Of a DNA stretch of 64,000 nucleotides, positions 33,511 to 43,749 are shown piece by piece (position 1 is the first letter of the stretch; every line of letters starts with the position of its first letter). Source of the stretch: Verticillium longisporum (lineage: Eukaryota; Ascomycota; Sordariomycetes; Glomerellales; Plectosphaerellaceae); contig JAETXT010000002.1 of the NCBI GenBank assembly GCA_019188255.1, forward strand, positions 4,898,001-4,962,000, given 5' to 3'. The position numbers were made by a program, and so were the translations under genes. Under the pieces are notes generated by a model. It was given only the letters and a program-made list of their open reading frames with translations, ran no database searches and was not told where the DNA came from.

Positions 33511-36500
33511 ATGTCATCAGGCGCCGCGGGTGACCACACCCCAGATCGCGGGCCAGTCGTCTTCGCCGTGACCCTGTCGACACTCGTCTTGGCCAGCGTC
33601 TTCGTCGCAGCCCGCATCTTTTGCCGCTATGTCATTGTCAAGAACGTCAGCTGGGATGACAAGATTATGCTCCTGGCGCTCGTCTTGACCTTTGGCTTGT
33701 CTTTCACTATATGTTTCGGCACAACCAAAGGACTTGGCCGTTACGACGATGATATCAGCATGGACGATGAGGGCGCGTTGCGCCGATGCGAATATGTCTT
33801 TTCCATCTTGTATAACCCTGCCTTGATGGCCACAAAAACCAGCATCCTCATATTCTACCTGCGGCTGTCGAAGAACACCCAAAAGGTCCTGCGCCTTGCG
33901 TCTTGGGTCACACTCGGCATCGTTAACGTCGCCGGCACGGTCCTCACCCTCATCAACATCTTTCAATGCCGACCCGTTCAAGCGGCATGGCAGACGTGGA
34001 CCGAACCCGCGCAATGTATACCTCTACTGACGGAATTCATCTGCTCAGCCCCCATCAACATAATTACGAATTTAGCTATCGTAGCTCTCCCTATCCCTGT
34101 CCTTACCAGTATGCGCTTGCCGCCACGGCAGAAGTATATTCTCGTCTTCACCTTCTCCCTCGGCATCTTCGTCACCGTCATCGACGTCGTCCGCATATAC
34201 TATCTCCAACAGGCTGTATCGGCCATACCTAGCAGTCCCACCACCGATCTCGCTGCCAAGTTTGGCGGCACACCCAATTTTGCTTGGAACTCTTCGCTGT
34301 CGTTCATGTGGAGCGCCGTCGAGGTCAACGTCGGAATGACGTGCGCCTGTATCCCCACTTTGAAGCCCCTCATCATCAAGATTCTTCCCGCCATGATCAT
34401 CGATCCCAACGGCACGCGGCACAGCGACAGCAATAAGGAGGACTCTCTCAACAGCCCCGTCCGGGATCGCCACGGCAGCGATGGTGTTGTCTCTCCGGAA
34501 GCATCCCCTCACGCAAACCCGGCCGGAGATCCGAGTGCCGAGAACTCAGGCGCTGCCGGCATGACCGCTCTAGATTTCCTGACGGTACCGACGGGCATGA
34601 ACGCGACGGGCGACGACACTGACGGCGATGACCCGCTGCAAAGAGTCCGCACCGCCCGGACTGTGTCCACTATGGGTACACAGCAAGAGAATATGCTGTA
34701 CTTTGGCTTCGTTAACATGAAGAGGCCGAAGAGCATGATCAAGTGCAACCCGACCGATTCTTTCCGCTACTGCCTCATGGTCACCGTACTTTTCCTTCTT
34801 TGGGGCATCTCGTACGGACTGCTCAACACGCTCAACAACGTCGTCTCAGCCGTCTCGGGTATGTCCGTCGCCGAAACGCTCGGTCTCACCAGCGCCTACT
34901 TTGGAGGCGGTTACTTCTTTGGCCCCTTGATTGTGGGTGAGTGGATTTTGCGACGAGATGAACACCACAGGGTTCACAGGAAGAAGAACAATAGTTCCGC
35001 TGAGAGCGTGGGCGGATTCAAGGCCACTTTTATGGTCGGTCTCTGCTTTTACGGCGTTGGGACCATCATCTTTTGGCCGTCGGCCGTCATGAAGTCTTGG
35101 GGCGGCTTCCTGCTCAGCAACTTTGTTGTGGGGTTCGGCCTGTCCATCCTGGAGACGGGTGCCAATGCATTCTTGATCCTGTGCGGACCGGCGCAATACG
35201 GCGAGACACGGCTCTGTCTCGCGCAGGGTATCCAGGCCGTCGGCAGCGTCCTCAGCGGACTGCTGGCGCAGAAGGTCTTCTTCACGGACATCGACCAGGA
35301 CGGCTACACCAGCTCGCTGACCCTGCTCAACGTGCAGTGGACATATCTAGCCATAACGCTCCTCTGCGTCGCGCTCGCACTCTTCTTCTACTACATGCCG
35401 CTCCCTGAGGTGGGCGACGCCGAGCTGCAGGAAGCCGCCGATCGCCTCCCGGTGAACACGCAACGACGAACGAGCTTCTTCGGCTGGCAATTGCGCACCG
35501 TGTCGCTCGTCCTCGCCGTCATGGCGCAGTACACGTACATTGCGTGCCAGGAGTCCAACTCGATCTTCTTCCGATCTCTCCTCATCTCGCTGCTGCCGAA
35601 GCAAGAAGAATCGGGAGCCGGTGCGGCCAATGCCGACACGAACCCAGGCGAGGACTCGAATCGGCCGCCGGGACTCGATCTCGGCATCCCGGACTACGGG
35701 CTCGTCGCGCACACGGCGTTTGCCGTCTCGCGCTTCCTCGCAGCGTGGCTGACATACATGGCGGTCAAGCACACTCGGTTTCCCAAGCCTCGAACACTGC
35801 TGGGTATCTCGGTCGCGGGCTCATTCGTCATGGCTCTGCTGACGGTGGTGCTCCGACCCGGAACCCGAACCACCTCATGATCCCGGTGATCCTGTTCTAC
35901 TTCTTCGAGGGCCCTTGCTGGCCGCTGATCTTCGCCATTGGGCTGCGAGGTCAGGGCCGACGCACGAAGCGGGCAGCTGCCTTTATCACGATGGGTGGAT
36001 CGGGCGCTGCCTTCTTCCCGTTTGTGCTGTGGGCGATTGTGGAGCACGGCGGGCGGGTGCAGCTGGCGTTTGTGGTGATTGTGGCACTCTGCGTACTGAC
36101 GTTTGCGTACCCGCTGTTTCTCGAGTGCGTGCGCGACGCGAGGATCATGACGGACCCGAGGAACACGGTCGTGCTGAGCGGCGGCAGCCGCGTGGCATCG
36201 CGGACGGGACACCGACGGGACGGCAGCGGCTTTTTCAACGAGCAGGGTGCAGCGGCGGATGCGCACGACGCGGACGAGGAGCACGCGGGTCCGCACGGAC
36301 ACGGCGGACGAGGGCTCGGGATCAAGGAGAAGGGCGTCCGATTCGCAGACATGCTGGGGGTGCACCTGGGCGGCAAGAAGCGCGAGGGAAGCCAGAACTC
36401 GGGCGCACCGCACGTAGAGCAATACGAGGGCGAAGGCGCGGACGAAGGCGAAGGCGAGGACGAAGGCGAGGGCGGAATCCAGCCTGGTCGTCAGCAGCAA

Positions 36501-36548
36501 GACCAGCAGCCGCAGCCGCCTCAATCGCAGACAGCACCTCCTGTATGA
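33511..36548 (+). CDS. Fungal rhodopsin-domain protein fused to an FucP-like MFS transporter
   Basis: About 1012 residues in one essentially intron-free frame. The first 290 residues are a seven-TM fungal integral membrane domain of the rhodopsin/PTH11-like type (FVAARIFCRYVIVKNVSWDD; YNPALMATKTSILIFYLRLS; ending ACIPTLKPLIIKILP). A disordered Ser/Asp/Gly linker of about 110 residues follows. From about residue 415 there is a complete MFS fold of the sugar/fucose-permease FucP type (LFLLWGISYGLLNTLNNVV, GLTSAYFGGGYFFGPL, LETGANAFLILCGP). The tail is a Glu/Gly/Gln-rich cytosolic extension. One frame break lies at the G2 run 35860-35861: transmembrane sequence ending TVVLRP resumes as NPNHLMIPVILFYFFEG one frame away, consistent with one missing G. 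The fusion could couple sensing and transport (inference). The start is the first ATG after a C-rich leader. Confidence 0.85.
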
Positions 36549-37496
36549 GGAGGGGGCTTGGAAGGGAGGCATTGATTGATCATGGGCATGGGACAGCGAG
36601 CGATTTGATTTTGAGCCTCATTCTTCAAGGGACGCTTGGACCTTGGAGGCGGCAGCAGGGAGGGGAAACAGGAGTCGATTTTTCGTTGCATTATATACCC
36701 GGAGCCGATGATGCTCACAGCGGCAGCCGGCAGCCGGCTGTTTGTAATGTAGTGTCTCGATAGGAAAAAGACGCTCACCACTGCTTGCTGTACGGGGAAA
36801 TGTGCTGTGAAGGTGGGGGGTGACATGTGGCTGTGTTGAAAGGATGAATCGTATCGTGGCTGGTTGGACGCCTGCCGCATATTGGGGCCAATTGGATGAA
36901 GGTGCTCAGGTGCTGTGGAAAGAAAAAAAGGAAGGAGGCACAGTGCCAGTGCCGGGCAGTGGCAGTAGCTGTCTGCGCCAACAACGATGCATGTGGTGAG
37001 GAAGTGGAAGGGAAGGCAGGCACCATTTTGGGAACCTCCTGACTTGTCAGCGACTACCCATGTTCTGTTGTTCACTTTGACATCGCCATTTGCCTCTCTC
37101 TCTCTCTCTCTCCTCCCCCCCCCTTCTCCTCCTCTCCTCTCCCGACATTGCTCTCTCCTCGCGCACCGTCGAGACGCTTCGGCTCCTGTCGCCTCGACGT
37201 CAATTGGACCCCCCGCGAGCCCTCCCTCCTACCGAGCGATCCGACCTATACTTCCTCCCCCTTGTCTTGTCTGCACGACATCTGTCGAGACAGACAGACA
37301 GACAGACAGACGATCATTTCCTTCGAAGACCGACGACGACGACGACAATCCTCCCTCATGATCGCTCGCCGAGTTTGCGACTAGACCCTGCGCCCGAGCC
37401 TGAGCCTGAGCCCGAGTCGGAGCTGAGCCGACTCGACTCGACTCGACTCGACCTCTTCTACACACACACACACACGCACACACCATTCGCACGACG
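36549..37496. promoter_or_regulatory. Promoter/leader of the GT90 gene with simple repeats
   Basis: 948 bp without a gene. The plus strand just before the GT90 start is simple-sequence DNA: CT dinucleotides (about 37096-37122), a CAGA tetranucleotide run (37289-37312), CGACT pentanucleotides (37427-37453) and CA dinucleotides (37461-37483). These are probably in the transcribed leader. Confidence 0.6.
37096..37485 (+). repeat. Cluster of four microsatellites in the GT90 leader
   Basis: (CT)n at about 37096-37122, (CAGA)n at 37289-37312, (CGACT)n at 37427-37453 and (CA)n at 37461-37483 all lie within 400 bp upstream of ATG 37497. All are pyrimidine- or CA-biased on the coding strand. Confidence 0.9.
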
Positions 37497-39477
37497 ATGC
37501 GCATACCGTTACCCAACAGCATCGCGGCATGTCGGCCGACGCGCCGCATGGTGCGGGCCATCGTCACATGGATCCTGCTGACGGGTGTGTCCGTCTTCAT
37601 CCTCATCAGCGGCTACCTCTTCCACGACGACATCCACTCCAAGAGCACCCGCTACCTCAACGGCGGCGCCGCCGACTACTTCAAGGTTCCCTACAACTAC
37701 AGCGCCGCCGCCGACTACCACGTCATCGACTGGCTGATCCACGAGGCCCGCGCCAACCACGAGCGCCTGCTTCACAAGCGCGCCCTCACCCTCGCCGTCG
37801 CCGCCAAGCGCTACCGCGAACGCCGCGGCAGGCATCCCCGCCGGGCTTCGACCGCTGGTTCCAGCACGCCCTCCAGGACGACTCGATCATCATTGAGGAC
37901 TTCTATGACCGCGTCTACCACGACCTGACGCCCTTCTGGGCCGTCGATGCCAACCTCCTCGCCGAGCAGGCGAGCTACCGCTACGATGTCATCAGGATAC
38001 GCGGCGGCGTCATGGTCGCCGTCGAGACCGAGGACAACGACCCCGTCGCCACGCCGCTGTGGGCCGAGCTCATCGGCGAGGTCGCCGCCTACCTGCCCGA
38101 CATGGACATACCCCTCAACGAGATGAACGAGCCCCGCGTCCTTGTGCCCTTTGAGAAGATGGCCGAGTACGTCGCCAAGGAGCGCGCCACCCGCGCTATC
38201 GTGAGCAAGGACCTCGTCTCGTCCGACTACGTCGGTCTCGCCGCCGTCGATTCGGCCCGCGACGAGAGCCCGATCCTGGCCGTCAAATGGCTTGGCGAGG
38301 CCGATGCCCGCTACTGGGACCTCGTCCGCGCCGCCTGCGAGCCCGGCACCCCCTCGCACGACGTGCCCGCCCTGACCAACCTGACCTCGTCGTCGCCCCC
38401 GCCCACGCTACCGTACGAATGGATCGCCCCCTTCACGCAGCAGGGCTACGTCGAGAACTTTACGCGCGCCGCCGACCTCTGCCTCGAGCCTCACCTGCGC
38501 GCCTTGCACAGTGACTTTGTCGAGCCCTTTGACGTCAAGACGACACGCGATCTCATCCCCATCTTCACCGGCGGCAAGCTCGGCGTCAACAACGACATTT
38601 TGCTGCCGAGCACCGCCTACCTCGAAGGCGAAAACACGAACCGCATCGCCCACCTGCTGGGCCCGCTGTGGAAGGACAAGAAGGACCAACTCGTCTTCCG
38701 CGGCATCGCCTCGGGCGGTCGCACCGACGACAGCCCCTGGCGCCACTTTCACCGCCATCGCCTCGTCGAGATGCTCAACGGCACCGCCGTGCACCGCATG
38801 GAGCTCGACCCCGCCGCCCACGGCAACACGTTTGACTTTCCACCGCCCGCCTACTACGGCACGGAGCGCCGCCGCCTGCAAAAGGTCGGCGCCTGGCTGT
38901 CCAAGTTCGCCTCGGCTGGCTTCACCATGTTCGCCTGTGGCGACGAGGCCACGCTGCAGGAGGCGCCGTGCCCGGCCCTGGCCCCCACGTCCGCAGAACG
39001 ACCGCGCCCCGCAACGGCAAGGCTGCCGACTTTGTGGCCAAGTACATACCGCTCGTCGACCGCGAGCGCGGTGAGGGCGGCGTCGCCGGCCGCTTCCGCC
39101 ACACGCTGCTGAGCACGAGTGTGCCCCTCAAGGCGACCGTCTACGCCGAATGGCACGATGACCGCCTCGTGCCGTGGCTGCACTTTGTGCCGCTCGACAA
39201 CTCGTTCCGCGACCTGTACAACGTGCTCGACTACTTCACCGACGGCGACGCCGAGCGCGACGACCGTGACGCCGGCGTCTGGGGCCGTGTCGGCATTGGT
39301 CGCATCAAGCGCGGCGACAAGGCCGCGCGTTGGATCGCCGAGTCGGGCCGCGCCTGGGCGTCGCGCGTTCTGCGGCGGGAGGACATGCGTCTCTATGTGT
39401 GGCGGCTGCTGCTCGAGTGGGCGCGCGTCTGTGACGAGAACCGGGAGAAACTGGGTTTCGTTGGTGACCTGGTGTAA
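37497..39477 (+). CDS. CAP10-family glycosyltransferase (GT90, beta-xylosyltransferase-like)
   Basis: Type II Golgi membrane protein of about 660 residues. A short cytosolic tail (MRIPLPNSIAACRPTRRMVR) precedes one TM helix (AIVTWILLTGVSVFILISGYLF) and a stem. The lumenal domain has the GT90/CAP10 blocks: PPGFDRWFQHA, KLGVNNDILLPSTAYLE, DQLVFRGIASGGRTDDSPW (donor-binding region), FRHTLLSTSVPLKATVYAEW, WLHFVPLDNSFRDLYNVLDY and the C-terminal DMRLYVWRLLLEWARVCDE. Cryptococcus Cxt1, a capsule xylosyltransferase, is a characterised member of this family; the acceptor here is unknown. Two frame breaks interrupt conserved sequence: one in the C4 run 37836-37839 (HP/PPGF) and one between about 38955 and 38990. 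Each is repaired by one added base. A GC-rich, third-position-C biased gene. Confidence 0.85.
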
Positions 39478-40155
39478 GTAAAGGAGCCTGCGGCGGTCTG
39501 ATGAGTCTCGAGGGGCCTTGATGAGCCCCGTTGAGATGTAATGTTTTTTATGAACTCTGGTGCATCGCCTTCCAGAGCTGTACATTTTTTTTTTGCCCGC
39601 TCTTCGCTGTTGCCTCTTTCTTTCTCTTTTTGGATCTGCATACCTGTGCCAAGGGGGAGTCTGGGGAAAGAAAAACACACACAAGTCATACCCATGTATC
39701 ATGAAGGATCTTTAAGGGGCGGGCCAGTTGGTGTAAGGGGGGGGCGGTTTTTTTCAGGCTTTGTAATTGTGTGTTTGTTGAGATACCTACTGACTGCATT
39801 GCTGGGAGGATGAGAAGAAGAAGACGAAGAAGAAGAAGAGGAGGAGGAAGAGGGTGGGATGAAGATAAATATCAAGGCGAAGAATTGAAGAAGAAAAGGG
39901 GGCGATGAATAATACACGCTTGGTGACGTCGATGTTGAAGATTCCTCTGCCACAAGGTGATCTATCTCCGTTTTATAATGATCTTGGTCAATGTTGTGAA
40001 GATGGTCGGTCAAACGTATTCACCCGGAAGACACTTGACATGGAGATGCTGTTCAGACAGATTCATATGTACTCGAAAGCTATATCCACTGGAAAAAAAC
40101 ACGCCATTCTTGATCCCCCCCTGTCTAGACATCTCGAGCGATTGACCCCGCAAGC
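39478..40155. other. Intergenic between convergent GT90 and PL3 genes
   Basis: 678 bp of 3' flanks. It includes a long purine-rich stretch of GAA/GAG triplets at about 39810-39860 and T-rich tracts at about 39580-39600. No gene is seen. Confidence 0.5.
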
Positions 40156-41596
40156 TCAGCAGGTTGTCAGCCCGCTCACGGTGCACGAAGAGCCGTCGGG
40201 CCCCTCGCCAATCTTGGCGGGCTCGCCGCCGTCATTGTTGCCCTCGAACAGCTCGCAGCTCTTGCCCTCGGACTGGCACGAGTCGACGACGGAGCACGTG
40301 TCGCCGAGGTTGGTGTTGATGCCGCAGAGGGCGCCGCCGCTGACGGCCTTGACGCCGCCAATGACAATGTTGCGGGCGCCGCCGTTGCCCTTGCAGTTGC
40401 CGCAGCTGCGGACGAGCTTGCCGTAGTTTTCGGCGTAAAAGTCGGTCACCTCGACGGTGCCGAAGCCGTTGAACTGGATGATCTTGTCGCTGGCGTCAAA
40501 GGCGCCGCCGCCGACGATGCGCGACGTGCCGGCCGACTGCTTGAGCGTGATGGCGTCCTCGCACACGGCCTGGAACCAGACGTTCTCGAGCGTGCAGGTG
40601 CCCAGGCAGTGCACGCCCTCGCCCTGGTTCGGCCCGATGATGACGTTGGACAGGGTCGCGCCGTCGTCGAGGATGAAGATGGCGTCGGCGTCGCCGCCCT
40701 CCGCCTGGCCCGCGCACACGACCGTGTCGCGGTCGTACAGCTTCATGCCGCCGTCGAGCGCGCCTGACACCTTGATCGGTGCGCTCGCCAGTTCCGTGCC
40801 CGCCGGCGCCGGAATGTTGCCGTTGGCCGTCCCCGACCCGCGGGGGTTGACCGGCAGTGCTGATGTCGCCGACGGGGGGGCGCCCGAGAGGTTGGGTGTG
40901 CCGGGGCTCAGGGACGCGGATGCCGAGGGGGAGTCTGCGTCGGTGGGCGTGGCCGTGTCGTCGGCGGATCCGCTGTCGGATCCGCTGCCCGAGTTGTTGC
41001 CCGAGTCGGGGTTCGAAGACGCGGCGGGGGCGGCTGAAGTGACGACCGTCTGCAGGGTCGAAGCTGGCGTGTCATCGTTTCCAGAGTCGTCACCGGTGTC
41101 GTTGCCAGAGTCGTTTCCAGTATCGTTTCCAGAGTCGTTATCATTGCCAGTATCACCACCCGCTTCTTCGCCGCTGGCATCGTCGCCACCATCATTCCCG
41201 GCATCACCGCCAGTCTCCTCGTCCCCAGAACCGCGGCCCGAATCCTGTTCCGAATCCTGCCCAGCGTCCTCCTCCTTCTTCTTGTCCTTCTTCTCCTCAG
41301 CGTCACCCCCCTCCTCCTGCTCCTGCTCCTCTTCTTGCCGCACAGCAACGGCACGCACACAGTGACTGTACCACTCATCGACGGCCACACAGGATGACCC
41401 GGCTTCGCACGAGGTCTCACCGGTCCAGCCAGATCTGCAGCGTCAAGTCGTCAGCTCGGTTCGGAACGTGGGAAGAACCTCAAAGAAGGACAAGGGCTAG
41501 GAAGACTCACCCGCCACATTGGGCGTCGAGGGGCGCCTGCGCAGCAACAACGTAGGCGCTCAGCGCGGAAATGGAGAAGAGAACGGCAGTCTTCAT
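40156..41596 (-). CDS. Pectate lyase PL3 with N-terminal cellulose-binding module (CBM1) and acidic linker
   Basis: Secreted plant-cell-wall enzyme that cleaves polygalacturonate by beta-elimination with Ca2+. Exons 41596-41511 and 41434-40156, intron 76 bp, 454 residues. A signal peptide (MKTAVLFSISALSAYVVAA) is followed by a fungal CBM1 (QCGGSGWTGETSCEAGSSC to DEWYSHC). Next is a linker of about 170 residues, rich in Asp, Asn, Glu, Gly and Ser, with GNDSGNDT-type repeats. The PL3 domain starts near VSGALDGGMKLYDRDTVVC and contains the family blocks ADAIFILDDGATLSNVIIG, EGVHCLGTCTLENVWF, EDAITLK and DFYAENYGKLVRSCGNC; it ends SCTVSGLTTC. All typical PL3 cysteines appear present. The intron interrupts the CBM1. 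CBM1 on a PL3 suggests anchoring to cellulose while acting on pectin (inference). Confidence 0.93.
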
Positions 41597-43749
41597 GCTG
41601 ACGGGGTTTTTTTCAGGTCTTAGTTGTGGTAATGAGAATGGAAGATTCAAGATGCAATCTCGAGAAGAGTGAGAGAAAAGAAAAGAAAGGGAGTTGAAGA
41701 TCTCGGGTAGATAGAGAAAGGAGAGAGAGGCGTTGCTGTGAAGAAAGTCCCATCATCTAGAAGACTCGAGGTGCCATGCTTCTTATACCAGATCAATCTT
41801 CGACCCAAGGCTGAACGAGCCGGACACTGCAAAGGTGAAGATGACGAAGGCGCTCTGCCAATGCGGCTACGCGCCGTTGATGGGCCCGTTCGAAATAGAG
41901 GACCGCCGCCAGGGTGCCGTGGAACAAGGCCACCTTCGCTCAGAGGCGGAAGGCCTTCCTGCGGTCCCGAGTGCCATGCTGCGAGCGTGCAAGAAAGAGC
42001 TAGGCCCATGAAAATGGCCCACTAACCCGCGGCCAGAGAGGTCCACAGCCCACGCCGACGATGGACGATGCGCCATGTGCGATGCCCGATAGACGAGAGA
42101 CGATGCCTAGACTGACGATGCCTGGACAGACGACGCGCCGCACAGCCCCCCCATCATCTACCCGAAGGGCAGATCCCATCAACCAGCAACACGGCCATGC
42201 GTCGATCCAGATCCAGATGGCAAGCCCTTCTTGCCCCCTCCCCGCCAGCCGCAGGGACCATTGTATCGCCCACAGCCGCAATCAACCTCGATTCCGCGAC
42301 CAGCGTTGACCCCCGTTCGTAGATCTCCACCCCATTTTCATGGCATCTGGGAGCTGGGAAGCCTTCGTGAATCGAAAGGTAACGCAGTGCAGCGCAGCGC
42401 AGGGGTGGCACGGTGTCGTCCGAGATCCCGTCCTCTGATCGTAGCTCACCACACGACAAAACGTCTCAATGCAACGCCTCCCCACACACACATGCTCATC
42501 AACCTCCAGCAACCAGCATCTGGCTAGCGCCCCACACGGCCGACTCCCACGATCGCCCCCGGCGGCAGATTCATTGCCAGCCAGCCAGCCAGCCTTCTCT
42601 TCTTTTCTCTCAAGGTCTCTTCGTCTCCCAAAGATGGAAAAGGGAAAGCAAGCCAGAGGCCATGCACGCGGCAACCGACCCTGACTAGCGCGACGTTTCA
42701 TGATCCCAAGCTTCGTCGGAGGGGGTGGTGCCCAAAAGTGTGGCGAGGACAGACCAATCTCTGTCCTCCCTGAGACAGTCCAGCGTGTACCAGCACCCGA
42801 CCATCCTTTTTCCATCCGTTCGGTGTGGTCAGTCACACATACACACACATACACCAAGCCCCTCCCTCTCGGTGTGTGTTTCTTATTTTCTTGTGGCGAC
42901 AGTGTAGATTCCAGGGCCCCCCGGTTTTCCAAGACGACCGCGGGTCCATGCTTGGGGACCGGATGTCGGCGCATGAGGAACACTCGTCGCAGCGAGAGAG
43001 AGGACGGGACGGCCGTCTGATGTTGTTGTGTCAGTCGTGCCCTTGCCGCCCATCCCTCCCTTCCTGTCGTTGATCAACATGATGAGGCGAAGCGAGGAGA
43101 CGAAGGCAAGGCTTGGGAAAATTATCACTCACTTGTCAGCTCGCCAGCTGCTCATGCCTTGGGTCATCGGATGAAAAAGTTTGTGTCTGACTGATCGATT
43201 CGTCCATCAACAGGTTGGTTGGCGCTCGAACTTGAGACGGAGGAAATGTGAGACGATTAGTCGCGACCGAGAGAACATTGTCGACCTCCACCAGCCTGGA
43301 TCGCACGTCAGATAGACAGAGACACCACCCAATAACAGTCGCGAAACAACCTCGATTAAGTATATGAGAAAAAAAAAGAAGACAAGCCGCCTCTCATGTT
43401 GCATCCCACATTGCAGTCGGAAAACCTCATGACCATTCATCCGTCCATTCCTCCAATTCCTGTACAGCCGCAGCAGCACAGTTACCTCCCTTTGGCCCTC
43501 GGGCCCTTTGGCCGCCTCGCCCACTTCTCTCATTCTACCTCTCCTCTCGAGCTCTTTGCGGTGAATAGCGGAAAATCAAGAAAACAGGGGGAATCATAAA
43601 AACGAGACGACGAATGACCAAGCCGTAGCATAATTATGCGCGAGAGTGTGTGTGTGAGTGTGTTGTGGTGTGTTTTTGTGTTCGCACAAGCCAAGACGTA
43701 GAGGAGGAGTGGCCTTTCCTCACTCCGGAGACAAAACTGCACAACCGAT
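41597..43749. other. Intergenic: PL3 promoter and 3' flank of the Crp1-like gene
   Basis: About 2.15 kb, no supported gene. Contains CA/AC microsatellite sequence at about 42834-42856, a GCCA tetranucleotide cluster near 42580 and a GT-rich run at about 43646-43680. Confidence 0.45.
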
